Assembly: GCA_900466575.1 (NCBI GenBank)
Contig: UBMP01000009.1
Span: forward strand, 248,001-312,000
Direction of reading: 5' to 3'
Source of the DNA: Hyphomicrobiales bacterium
GTDB taxonomy: Bacteria > Pseudomonadota > Alphaproteobacteria > Rhizobiales > Rhizobiaceae
Length of the DNA stretch: 64,000 nt
The notes below the pieces were generated by a model. The model saw only the letters and a list, made by a program, of their open reading frames with translations, searched no databases and had not been told where the DNA came from. The position numbers were made by a program, and so were the translations under genes. Of this stretch, positions 17,343-25,900 are shown one piece after another (position 1 is the stretch's first letter; each line of letters opens with the position of its first letter).

Positions 17343-18253
17343 CACGCATCTGCCTTTCTGCGGGTGAGGAGAAACTGCGCCATCGCGGCAACCAGGATCA
17401 GCAGGAACAGGATTTCCGAGGCCGCAGCACCCAGCCCGATATCCCAGCGCTGGAACGCCGTGTTGTAGATATAGAGCACGATCGGCTTGGTCAGGTTGTT
17501 GGGACCGCCCTTGGTCATCAGAAACGCCTGACCGAAGAGCTGGAACTGGAAGACGATCTGGATGATGACCACCAGTACAAAGGTGCGTTTGATGGACGGC
17601 AGCGTAATGGAGCGCAACGTCTGCCAGCGATTGGCATTGTCGAGCGCCGCTGCCTCGTAGATATCCTGCGGGATCTGCTGCAGGGCCGAGAGAAAGAGCA
17701 TCATGGGAAGGCCGATGCACCACCAGATGGTGGCAATCGCGATGCCGATCATTGCAATATCGGGGTCCGACAGGAAGGCCGGTGCCTTTGCCCCGAAGAA
17801 CCCGTAGATCATCGACAGCAGGCCCATGTCCGGAATGTAGACGATGCGCCAGATGAGCGTGACGATGGTGACCGACAGAACCGAGGACGAGAAGAACAGC
17901 GTGCGTAGCACCGCCGCACTGCGCGTCTGCCGATTGAGGCAAAGCGCCAGAAAGAGGCCGATCAGCGCCAGCGCCGGAACGGTGAGGAACACGAAATAGA
18001 AGGTGTTCCAGATCGACTGCAGGAAAATGCCGTCGCGAAACAGCCGCGCATAATTGCCGAAACCGATAAAGGGGCCGGACGAGAAAGTGTCGGCTTTGTG
18101 AAACGACAGCCAGATGCCCCAGAAGAGGGGAAACACCAGAAACGCGACGAAGATGAACAGATAGGGCGCAACGAAGAGGAAATTGCGCCACTGCGAGGCG
18201 TAGATATCGACGCTTTTGGCGCGCCGCACAGTGCCATTGACAGCGTCAGCCAT
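17342..18253 (-). CDS. Sugar ABC transporter permease 1 (MalF/AraP family)
   Basis: The start at 18251-18253 (MADAVNGTV) gives 303 residues. A longer reading frame to 18529 overlaps the ATPase gene and is rejected. Six membrane segments begin with NFLFVAPYLFIFVAFLVFPL, and the EAA motif is YEAAALDNANRWQTLRSITLPSI. It overlaps the ATPase gene by 8 bases upstream and the second permease by 1 base downstream. Confidence 0.92.
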   Translation of the reverse strand: MADAVNGTVRRAKSVDIYASQWRNFLFVAPYLFIFVAFLVFPLFWGIWLSFHKADTFSSGPFIGFGNYARLFRDGIFLQSIWNTFYFVFLTVPALALIGLFLALCLNRQTRSAAVLRTLFFSSSVLSVTIVTLIWRIVYIPDMGLLSMIYGFFGAKAPAFLSDPDIAMIGIAIATIWWCIGLPMMLFLSALQQIPQDIYEAAALDNANRWQTLRSITLPSIKRTFVLVVIIQIVFQFQLFGQAFLMTKGGPNNLTKPIVLYIYNTAFQRWDIGLGAAASEILFLLILVAAMAQFLLTRRKADA

Positions 18254-19346
18254 GGCCACCCTCCCCGCCGTGCCAGGCGCGGCCTGATGCATCGAAGAGA
18301 TGCGCCTTGGCGGCTTCGAAGGCGAGACCGACGCGGTCGCCGACCGCGACGCGGCTGTCGCCGCTGTCCGAGCCGACAATCTGGTGGCCGTCGCTGAGGC
18401 GGACATACACAAGTGTACGCTCGCCGAGCCGCTCGAGCACATCGACAACGCCCTCGGCGGCATCGCCGGCCGGCTGCGTGATGCGGACATGCTCGGAGCG
18501 CAGACCGAGTTCATAATCGCCGGCTGCAAGTCCTTCCGACGGAATTGCAGTCTTGATGCTTAGACCCGCATCCGTCGCAGCGGTGACGAGCCCGCCCTCG
18601 GCCCTGATCTTCACGGGGAGGAAATTCATCGCCGGAGCGCCGACAAAGCCAGCGACGAAACGCGTGGCGGGCCGGTTGTAGATCTCCATCGGCGCGCCGA
18701 TCTGCTCGATCTTGCGGTTGTTCATCACGACGATCCGATCGGCCAGCGTCATGGCCTCGATCTGGTCGTGGGTGACGAAGATCATGGTCGACTTCAGCCG
18801 CTGATGAAGCTGGGCAAGCTCGATGCGGGTGCGGGTGCGGAGTGCTGCGTCAAGGTTGGAAAGCGGCTCATCGAAAAGAAAGGCCTTGGGCTCCTTGACC
18901 ACCGCGCGGCCGATGGCGACGCGCTGGCGCTGGCCGCCGGAGAGCTGCCCCGGCTTGCGGTCGAGCAGGTGGCCGATTTCCAGCATGCGGGCCGCTTCCG
19001 CGATCCGCGCGTCGATGACGGAGCGCTCGACCGAGATGTTCTTCAAGCCGAAGGCCATGTTCTCGCGTACGGTCATATGCGGATAAAGCGCGTAGGACTG
19101 GAACACCATCGCCACGCCGCGCTGGCCCGGCGGCTGGTCGTCGATGCGCTCGCCATTGATGAGGATTTCGCCGGAATCGACGCTTTCGAGTCCGGCAATC
19201 ATGCGCAGCAGCGTGGACTTGCCGCAACCGGAAGGTCCGAGGAACACCACGAACTCATTGGCCGGAATGGCAAGCGACAGCTCGTCCAGCACGGTGAGCG
19301 AACCGAAACGCTTGGTTACTTGTCTGATGTCGATGCTGGCCGTCAT
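18246..19346 (-). CDS. Sugar ABC transporter ATP-binding protein (UgpC/MsmX family, CUT1)
   Basis: GGAGGAG 5 nt before the ATG at 19344-19346 (MTASIDIRQ) fixes the start. The 366-residue ATPase has Walker A GPSGCGKST, the LSGGQRQR signature, Walker B AFLFDEPLSNLD and a C-terminal TOBE/MalK-type regulatory domain. This class usually serves one or several CUT1 importers. It directly follows the arabinofuranosidase gene. Confidence 0.92.
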   Translation of the reverse strand: MTASIDIRQVTKRFGSLTVLDELSLAIPANEFVVFLGPSGCGKSTLLRMIAGLESVDSGEILINGERIDDQPPGQRGVAMVFQSYALYPHMTVRENMAFGLKNISVERSVIDARIAEAARMLEIGHLLDRKPGQLSGGQRQRVAIGRAVVKEPKAFLFDEPLSNLDAALRTRTRIELAQLHQRLKSTMIFVTHDQIEAMTLADRIVVMNNRKIEQIGAPMEIYNRPATRFVAGFVGAPAMNFLPVKIRAEGGLVTAATDAGLSIKTAIPSEGLAAGDYELGLRSEHVRITQPAGDAAEGVVDVLERLGERTLVYVRLSDGHQIVGSDSGDSRVAVGDRVGLAFEAAKAHLFDASGRAWHGGEGGHG

Positions 19347-19373
19347 TGTCTCTCCTCCCATGACCTGTCCGGG

Positions 19374-19400
19374 GATCCGGATCAGGTCTTGATCCGGATC
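19374..19400 (-). other. Hairpin at the abfA/ATPase junction
   Basis: GATCCGGATCA and TGATCCGGATC form an 11-bp perfect stem with a 5-nt loop. It spans the last codons and stop of the arabinofuranosidase gene. No U-run follows, so it is probably an mRNA-processing or stability element separating enzyme and transporter levels. Confidence 0.5.
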
Positions 19401-20893
19401 ATCTGGTAGGAATAGGGAGCGAACTTGGCCGACAGGCTGCCATTCGCGAGAGAGGCCGTATCGGCCTTCTTCGGGGCAACATTCATCATGTCGGCTTCGG
19501 TGTTGACCGCCTTGAGATCGGCATGCGTCATGACCTGGTGGTCGATGATGCTGGCATTCTTGCCGAAGGCGGCGATGTCGAATTCCGCTTCAACATCCTT
19601 GTCCGAACGGTTGACGATGAAGAAGCTGACGGCACCAGCCTTCTCATCGTGGACGGCCGACACGTCGAGGCAGGAGACGTCGCCTGCCACATCGCTCTTG
19701 TAGGTCGGGCCGGCCACCTTGAGATCGAGCGCCTTGCCGCGGCCATAGCGCGAGGCAAACATGTAAGGATAGAAAATCGTCTGCCGCCAGGCCGCGCCAT
19801 TCGGCGAGGTCATGATCGGCGCAATCACGTTGACGAGCTGCGCCAGGCAGGCAATCCGCACGACATGAGAGCGGCGGATGAAGGTGTTGAGGATCAGGCC
19901 GACCTGCAGGACATCCTCGAAATTGTAGATGTCTTCGAGAAGCGGCGGAGCAAACGGCCAGCCATCGGCGCCTTCGAGGATCTTCTTGTCCTGCTCCTTG
20001 GAATGATACCAGACGTTCCATTCGTCGAACGAGATATAGACCTGCTTGGACGAGCGCTTCTTCGCCTTGATGTAGTCGATGACGCCGGCGACCGACATGA
20101 TGTAGTCATCGAGCTTCTCGTTCATCGCCAGATAGTTCGGCGTATGGTTGGCATGGTTGTCGAAATACATGTGCAGCGAGATGTAATCGACCTCGTTATA
20201 GGTGTGGTCGAGAACGGTCGCTTCCCATTCCGGATAGGTCGGCATCTTGGCATTCGACGAGCCGCAGACGACAAGCTCCAGGGACTTGTCGAAGGCGCGC
20301 ATGGCCTTGGCGGTTTCGTGGGCAAGGCGACCATATTCATCAGCCGTCTTGTGACCGATCTGCCAGGGGCCGTCCATCTCGTTGCCGAGGCACCAGAGCT
20401 TGACGTCGAAGGGCTCCTTGCGGCCATTGGCGATGCGCTTGTCGCTCCATTCGGAGCCGCCGGGATGGTTGGCATATTCGAGGAGATTGCGCGCTTCATC
20501 GAGACCGCGCGAGCCGAGGTTCACGGCGAGCATCATCTCGGTATTGGCGGAAACGCACCAATCGGCGAATTCATGCAGGCCGACTTCGTTGCTTTCGGAT
20601 GTGTGCCAGGCGAGATCGAGGCGAACGGGGCGCTCTTCCTTCGGGCCAACGCCGTCTTCCCAATTGTAAGCAGACACGAAGTTGCCACCGGGATAACGCA
20701 CGATCGGAACGTCGATTTCCTTGACGAGATCGATCACGTCCTTGCGCATGCCGCTTTCGTCGGCAGTGGCATGATCGGGCTCATAGATGCCCGTATAGAC
20801 TGCGCGGCCCAGATGCTCGATGAACGAGCCATAAAGCCTCGGGTCGATATCCGCGACAACAAACTGCGGATGCGCCACGACGGACACCTTCAT
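19382..20893 (-). CDS. abfA: Alpha-L-arabinofuranosidase, GH51
   Basis: This 503-residue cytoplasmic enzyme has no signal peptide. GH51 hallmarks are visible: YGSFIEHLGRAVYTGIYEP near the N-terminus, IVRYPGGNFVSAYNWEDGVGP, the acid/base Glu172 in WCLGNEMDG, and the nucleophile Glu291 in ISFDEWNVWY. It releases terminal arabinofuranose from short arabino-oligosaccharides after import. It is the first gene of the importer operon, downstream of an ArsR-headed regulator on the same strand. Two inverted repeats lie in its upstream region. Confidence 0.93.
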   Translation of the reverse strand: MKVSVVAHPQFVVADIDPRLYGSFIEHLGRAVYTGIYEPDHATADESGMRKDVIDLVKEIDVPIVRYPGGNFVSAYNWEDGVGPKEERPVRLDLAWHTSESNEVGLHEFADWCVSANTEMMLAVNLGSRGLDEARNLLEYANHPGGSEWSDKRIANGRKEPFDVKLWCLGNEMDGPWQIGHKTADEYGRLAHETAKAMRAFDKSLELVVCGSSNAKMPTYPEWEATVLDHTYNEVDYISLHMYFDNHANHTPNYLAMNEKLDDYIMSVAGVIDYIKAKKRSSKQVYISFDEWNVWYHSKEQDKKILEGADGWPFAPPLLEDIYNFEDVLQVGLILNTFIRRSHVVRIACLAQLVNVIAPIMTSPNGAAWRQTIFYPYMFASRYGRGKALDLKVAGPTYKSDVAGDVSCLDVSAVHDEKAGAVSFFIVNRSDKDVEAEFDIAAFGKNASIIDHQVMTHADLKAVNTEADMMNVAPKKADTASLANGSLSAKFAPYSYQMIRIKT

Positions 20894-20919
20894 GCATTCC
20901 TCCCATAAATATCATAAAA

Positions 20920-20935
20920 GACGATATGGATCGTC
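20920..20935 (-). promoter_or_regulatory. Inverted repeat in the abfA leader
   Basis: GACGAT-ATGG-ATCGTC lies 27-42 bases before the abfA ATG. On the minus strand it is followed by TTTT. It could be an operator or a short attenuator hairpin. Confidence 0.4.
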
Positions 20936-21046
20936 ATTACGGATACTAAATCGAAAAATTGGATGAAGGTCAAGACATAGGGGCCGAAACGCGCCCGTGA
21001 AAATCTTTCGAGATTGTCAATACACTGAAATCATGACACTATTTAA

Positions 21047-21067
21047 AATATCAAGATAATTGATATT
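21047..21067. promoter_or_regulatory. Perfect palindrome at the end of the ArsR-type regulator gene, upstream of abfA
   Basis: AATATCAA-GATAA-TTGATATT has 8-bp perfect arms and a 5-nt spacer. It overlaps the regulator's stop codon, about 155 bases before abfA. Its AT-rich symmetric form is what a dimeric winged-helix repressor would bind, so it is a candidate operator of the abfA importer operon. Confidence 0.55.
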
Positions 21068-21992
21068 ATTCGATCTTCAGGCGCAGAACGATGTCCTGAT
21101 CGTAATTGCCGAAGCCCTTGCCGAAGATGTTGATGCCGCCGGGATGGGTGGCGTCGTCATCGATACCGATGCGCACGCGGATCGAATGGTGATTGGCAAG
21201 ATCGAGATCCGCGAGCGTCACATTGGAGATCTGGACGCCATCGACAAAGGTGCCATCAGGGCCAACGCGCCAGTTCTTCAGCTTGCCATATTGCGAGCCC
21301 TTGAGTTTCCACCAATCGGGCGTATAGACGCCGCGCTTGTCACCGAAATCGCCCGGCGAGGTCCACACCCCGACCTTCTTGCCGTTGATGGTGAGCGTGA
21401 TATCGGAGGGCCAGTCGGCGCTGGTGCCGGGGACTTCCGAACTCAGCTCCACCGCGACTTCCAACTCCTGGATCGCCGTGTTGGAGAGCTTGGCATTGTT
21501 GGGGAACTGATACTCCACATAGCCCCGTGTGAACCAGATAAGCCCCGCTTTCATGCGGTCCGGGTCCAGAAGCGCGTTGGGCACATCCAGCAGACCGATG
21601 ATGCCATCGGGGGAACAGAGACCACAGGGCGCGGTGACCTCGAAACTCGTGTAGAGCCCGACCGGCATCGAGACTTCGATCAGATCCTTGCGCGGTTCGC
21701 GAACCTCGCTCTTGAAGACGACAACGACTTCTTCCACCGTGGCGCGGCAGATTTTCTGGTTGCCCTTGCGCGCTTTCTGCGCCTCGCTCTGCACGAGACC
21801 GGCATCTTCAAGAATCTGGATATGCGTCGAGATCGTGGACTGCGGCTGCTTCAGAAGGGCGGCTATGTCGTTGACATTCATCGGTCCGTGTTCGTTCAAC
21901 AGCTTGAGCACGGCCGCGCGCGCAGGCGAGGCGATTCCCTTGAGAACCGCTTGATCGACCTCGGGGTCGATGATGAGAAAGCTTTTCGTCAT
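21066..21992 (-). CDS. ArsR-type winged-helix regulator with large C-terminal domain
   Basis: The protein has 308 residues. The first 80 form an ArsR-like winged HTH (VLKGIASPARAAVLKLL, LLKQPQSTISTHIQILEDAGLV). The remaining roughly 210 residues are not the short ArsR effector region. They include a Cys pair (CGLCSPDG), Trp-rich stretches (WWKLKGSQYG, WRVGPDGTFVDG) and alternating beta-like segments, consistent with a carbohydrate-binding-like sensor domain. I do not recognise a named family. It lies upstream of abfA on the same strand and is probably its sugar-responsive repressor. Confidence 0.75.
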   Translation of the reverse strand: MTKSFLIIDPEVDQAVLKGIASPARAAVLKLLNEHGPMNVNDIAALLKQPQSTISTHIQILEDAGLVQSEAQKARKGNQKICRATVEEVVVVFKSEVREPRKDLIEVSMPVGLYTSFEVTAPCGLCSPDGIIGLLDVPNALLDPDRMKAGLIWFTRGYVEYQFPNNAKLSNTAIQELEVAVELSSEVPGTSADWPSDITLTINGKKVGVWTSPGDFGDKRGVYTPDWWKLKGSQYGKLKNWRVGPDGTFVDGVQISNVTLADLDLANHHSIRVRIGIDDDATHPGGINIFGKGFGNYDQDIVLRLKIE

Positions 21993-22271
21993 GACACTCT
22001 TGCATTACCGATTTCTGGATTTGTATCCTGATTTCTGATTTTTGCAAATCCTACATGGCGCGGTCTCATTGACCGGGGGACGGCCGAATAGCCGACACGT
22101 CACGAGGAACGCCCGCTTGAGGCGTGCCACGCGCGTGAGGGTCATGAATGCTGATCAGGGCAAGGTGTATTGGACGGCATCATAGCATGCCGCCCCATCA
22201 CGACTAAATCCACTGCCTACACGCTGCGTTTCGAGCGGGCTGAAGGCATGTTGAGCACAGCCTCGGGCAGT

Positions 22272-23093
22272 CTACCACAGGCGGGCATGACGATTGACGT
22301 CCTTGTAGAGCAGATACCGGAAGCGGCCGGGTCCACCGGCATAGCAGGCCTGCGGGCAGAACGCCCGCAGCCACATGAAGTCACCGGCCTCGACCTCCAC
22401 CCAGTCGTCGTTCAGGCGGTAGACGGCTTTGCCCTCCAGCACATAGAGCCCATGCTCCATCACATGCGTCTCCATGAAGGGAATAATGCCGCCGGGCTGA
22501 AAGGTGACGATGTTGAGGTGAAAATCGTAGCGGATATCGTTGGGATCGATAAAGCGCGTCGTGCCCCAGGCCCCCTCGGTGTTCGGCATCATCGCGATGT
22601 CGTGTTCGTCTTCATGGGTGAAGATCGCAGGGGGCGGCTCGATGCCTTCGACGGGCTGGAAGGCCTTTCTGACCCAATGAAACTTCGCGACAGCGTCGCC
22701 CGTATTGTGGAGGGACCAGGCGGAACCGGCAGGCAGAAATGCAAAGGAACCGGCTCGCAGAGCACGCGCGACCCCATCAAGCGTGACCGTAAGCACACCT
22801 TCGATAACAAAGATCGCTCCCTGCGCCCGGGCATCGGGCTCCGGCCTTGCGCTTCCTCCTCCTGCGGCCACTTCCATGACATATTGCGAGAAAGTCTCGG
22901 AAAACCCCGTCATCGGCCGGGCGATGATCCACGCGCGGGTCTTATCCCAGTGCGGAAGCAGGCTGGTGACGATGTCGCTCATCACACCCTTGGGGATGAC
23001 CGCGTAGGCAGTCTTGAAAACGGCCTTGCCGGACAGCAATTGCGTTTGCGGGGGCAGGCCACCATAGGCGGTGAAATACTGATTCTGGCTCAT
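22272..23093 (-). CDS. allE: (S)-ureidoglycine aminohydrolase (bicupin)
   Basis: The start at 23091-23093 (MSQNQYFTAYGG) matches the family N-terminus. A longer frame adds an implausible leader. The 273-residue protein is a double cupin. The C-terminal half contains the metal-ligand set in the ETHVMEHGLYVLEG block, followed by a VEAGDFMWLRAFCPQACYAGG region. It releases ammonia from (S)-ureidoglycine in purine/allantoin degradation. No other allantoin gene lies in the window, so it is an isolated copy. Confidence 0.85.
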   Translation of the reverse strand: MSQNQYFTAYGGLPPQTQLLSGKAVFKTAYAVIPKGVMSDIVTSLLPHWDKTRAWIIARPMTGFSETFSQYVMEVAAGGGSARPEPDARAQGAIFVIEGVLTVTLDGVARALRAGSFAFLPAGSAWSLHNTGDAVAKFHWVRKAFQPVEGIEPPPAIFTHEDEHDIAMMPNTEGAWGTTRFIDPNDIRYDFHLNIVTFQPGGIIPFMETHVMEHGLYVLEGKAVYRLNDDWVEVEAGDFMWLRAFCPQACYAGGPGRFRYLLYKDVNRHARLW

Positions 23094-23749
23094 GTGATCC
23101 GGACTGTTCTTCAAGAAATCGAATCGTATCGTCAGCCTGTGTCGCCGAAATGATCGGCAAATTTGCGCAACAGGCTGAAACACGAAGGGAAACGGTGTCC
23201 ATCGAATCCGCGGGGACCCGGAGAACACATCACTCTTTAGCGTATAACTGCGAAGATCGGAATCGTTTAGCGTTGAAATGGGGCTCGCAATTTTTCTGGG
23301 TTAACCCGGTCTCGGCTTCCAGCTTCCCATGCCGGCCTTCCGCCTGCTGCGATCGCTCCCGAAGATAGACGGTGAGCTCGCGCTATTGAGGACCTGGTGC
23401 TCCATGACGCCCGTCGGGACATCCACGCTAGATCCGTGAGCTGACGATTGCCCGTGGCGTGTCGCGCAGCCGTCGGCGGATCGCGAGCCAGCCCTTAGGA
23501 TGGGCAATGAGCCCGGATGACCCATGTCAGGCGGCGCCTTGAGCCTGTGTGGATCCCGCCTGCGGTCTTCACCCTCTCCGGCAAGCTGTTAGGTGTCTTC
23601 GGCATGACCGAGACCTGTTCAGTCTATGTCACCAACCCGCCGGCGCGTTCGCGAGCCTGTTGCCCCGATCTCGCTGGAGGCGAACTGCCTCCGCGATACC
23701 ACCGAGGTAGATAAGCCGGCGGGCTTGAGCCGCCGGCCGGACTGTCGAC
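23094..23749. other. Long non-coding interval between allE and the beta-galactosidase
   Basis: About 650 bases carry no convincing gene; the short open frames have neither ribosome sites nor recognisable products. The octamer TTTAGCGT occurs twice, 30 bases apart (23236 and 23266). A hairpin stands at the right end. Promoter sequences for allE presumably lie in the left part. A decayed gene cannot be excluded. Confidence 0.4.
23715..23737 (-). terminator. Hairpin after the beta-galactosidase gene
   Basis: GCCGGCGG-N7-CCGCCGGC, an 8-bp perfect stem, lies 13 bases past the gene's stop on the minus strand. It is followed only by TTAT, so termination strength is doubtful. Confidence 0.5.
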
Positions 23750-25885
23750 CTATACTCTGACAACCAGAACGCCGTAGGCGGCCAGGCGTGTGTCGCCTTC
23801 GACCCCGTTGTCTGTCAAAAGGTCTGCTCCTTTCGGCAGCTTGACCGTCTTTTCCTCATGCGTCGTGTTGAGCACAAAAAGAAGCTTGCGGTCCTCGGCC
23901 TCGCGCATTGAGACCTCGACACCTGCCGGCAGATCCTCCACCAGAGGGACCGCCACGCCGTCAGCCATCAGCAAGCCGCGCAGCGCATCCGCCAGCGGGG
24001 CGGTGAGGTAGGTGCCGAGGTAGTAGACCTGGCCCTTGCCGTGGCTGCGACGCGTCAGCATCGGCGAACCTTCGAGGAAGCGGTTGGACCAGGTGCCGAC
24101 TGCCTGAACATCGGCTTCCGTTTCCAGCTTCTCGTAAAGATGACCGGCCTCGAACTGACGGTTGCCGATCGTGTAGGTGTAGGTGCGCGACGCCGAGCTT
24201 GCGGCCGGTCGGGGCGAGGGCTGGTAGCTGCCGATGCCGCCCTCGCGGAAGCCGGCAAAGAGACCGTCAGCGCCGGGGGCTGCCAGCGGACCGAATTCGT
24301 AAACGCGTACGCCGGTCAGTTTCGAGAGTGCGGTGCCAGGCGCCTGCGTCCGGATGATGTGGTTGTTCTCATCGCGCGTTCCGGTCATGGCCGAAACGAT
24401 AAGCGTACCGCCTTCGGCCACAAACTTTTCAACCGCCGCCGACCATTCTTCCTTCCACATGACCCAGTGGGGCACGTAGAGCGCCTTGACGCGGGAAAGG
24501 TCGTCTTCCGGATGGATGAAGCCGCAGGCGATCCCGCTCTCGTAGCAGGCCTTGTGAAGAAGTGCTGCGTCCTGCATCGGGCTCGGCAGGCCGATGGCAT
24601 AGGTCTTGTAGGCTTCCTGATTGTCGAAATCGGCGCCCGCGATGGCAACGTCCATGCGGACCGTCGTGCCGAGCAGCTTGTCCTTGATCTTCGCGATGTC
24701 GGAGGCGAACTGCTTGGCCTCTTCGTAGCGCCGACGCGGAACGTTGTCGTGATCGATGACGCCGTTCCAGTAGATTTCCGCGCCGAAATGGGCCGGACGC
24801 CAGCGGAAGAACATGAGGCCATCCGCGCCGCGCGACACGGAGGTCATGGCCATGCGGCGCATTTCGCCGGGCTCGGGCACGGAGGAGGAAAAGCCCGGCT
24901 GGCTGCCGAGACCGGAAGCCTGTTCCGGGACGATGAAGTTGCCGGCATAGGAGCGGCACTGGTCGAGATGAAGCGCCTGCGCGATCGTGTGGCCACCATT
25001 GCGGCGCATCTCGTCATACAGGAACGGATAGATGTCGAAGCCGATGAAATCGAGGTCCTGTCCGAATTCGCCCCGGAAGTCGATGTCGGCGAGATTGCCG
25101 AGATTGTGGAAGATGAACCAGCCTGCGTTGGTCGCTCGCAGGATTTCCACCTGGTCGTGCTGGAAGCGCGCCGTCGCGAAGGCGAGGAAGCGATGATAGT
25201 CCTGCATATGACCGGGGCTCAGATAGGACGGGTTCGAAGGCAGCGGCAGCACGATCTGGTCGAAGGTCTGGTAGGCCGTTGCCCAGAAATCGCCGCCCCA
25301 GGCGAAGTTCAGCGCGTCTATGGTCTGATATTTCGCCCGGCAGAATTTCTGGAACTCGATCAGCGTCGAAGCCGAGTAGCTTTCCGACGTCGTCGTGTTC
25401 AGCTCGTTGTCGGTCTGCCAGCCAATGACATGCGGATTGTTCTTGTAGTGCTCGGCCATAGCGCGGGTAATCCGCTGGCTATGTGTGCGCAGGACCGGGC
25501 TCGTCGTGTCGCAATGCTGGCGCGAACCATGGCTCGCCTGCCGGCCATGGGCATCGACGCGCAGCACTTCCGGATACTTGTCTGTCAGCCAGCGCGGTGG
25601 TGTCGCGGTCGGCGTGCACAGGATCGTCTTGATGCCGTGCCTGGCCAGACCCTCGATGGCCTCATCAAAGAGCGAGAAATCGAAATGGTCCTCATGCGGC
25701 TCCATGATGTGCCAGGCAAATTCCGCCATGCGCACGACATTGAAGCCGGCTTCGGCCATGCGTTTGGCATCGAGATCCCAATAGCTGCGGTCGACATGCT
25801 CGGGATAATGCGGCACGCCCATGAGGAAATCATCGAGATTGAGCGTCCGCCAGACGGAGAGCGGCTTGCGGGGAGAAAGTTTCAT
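23750..25885 (-). CDS. Beta-galactosidase, GH42
   Basis: This 711-residue enzyme has no signal peptide. The N-terminal barrel shows MGVPHYPEH, FNVVRMAEFAWHIMEP, the acid/base Glu161 in GWQTDNEL and a likely nucleophile Glu321 in IVPEQASG. A glutamine-amidotransferase-like trimerisation domain and a small C-terminal beta domain follow, as in GH42. It hydrolyses beta-galactosides in the cytoplasm. It is the last gene of the second sugar-importer operon, 15 bases after the ATPase, which implies import of galacto-oligosaccharides. Confidence 0.93.
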   Translation of the reverse strand: MKLSPRKPLSVWRTLNLDDFLMGVPHYPEHVDRSYWDLDAKRMAEAGFNVVRMAEFAWHIMEPHEDHFDFSLFDEAIEGLARHGIKTILCTPTATPPRWLTDKYPEVLRVDAHGRQASHGSRQHCDTTSPVLRTHSQRITRAMAEHYKNNPHVIGWQTDNELNTTTSESYSASTLIEFQKFCRAKYQTIDALNFAWGGDFWATAYQTFDQIVLPLPSNPSYLSPGHMQDYHRFLAFATARFQHDQVEILRATNAGWFIFHNLGNLADIDFRGEFGQDLDFIGFDIYPFLYDEMRRNGGHTIAQALHLDQCRSYAGNFIVPEQASGLGSQPGFSSSVPEPGEMRRMAMTSVSRGADGLMFFRWRPAHFGAEIYWNGVIDHDNVPRRRYEEAKQFASDIAKIKDKLLGTTVRMDVAIAGADFDNQEAYKTYAIGLPSPMQDAALLHKACYESGIACGFIHPEDDLSRVKALYVPHWVMWKEEWSAAVEKFVAEGGTLIVSAMTGTRDENNHIIRTQAPGTALSKLTGVRVYEFGPLAAPGADGLFAGFREGGIGSYQPSPRPAASSASRTYTYTIGNRQFEAGHLYEKLETEADVQAVGTWSNRFLEGSPMLTRRSHGKGQVYYLGTYLTAPLADALRGLLMADGVAVPLVEDLPAGVEVSMREAEDRKLLFVLNTTHEEKTVKLPKGADLLTDNGVEGDTRLAAYGVLVVRV

Positions 25886-25900
25886 AGTGTCAGGCTTTCC

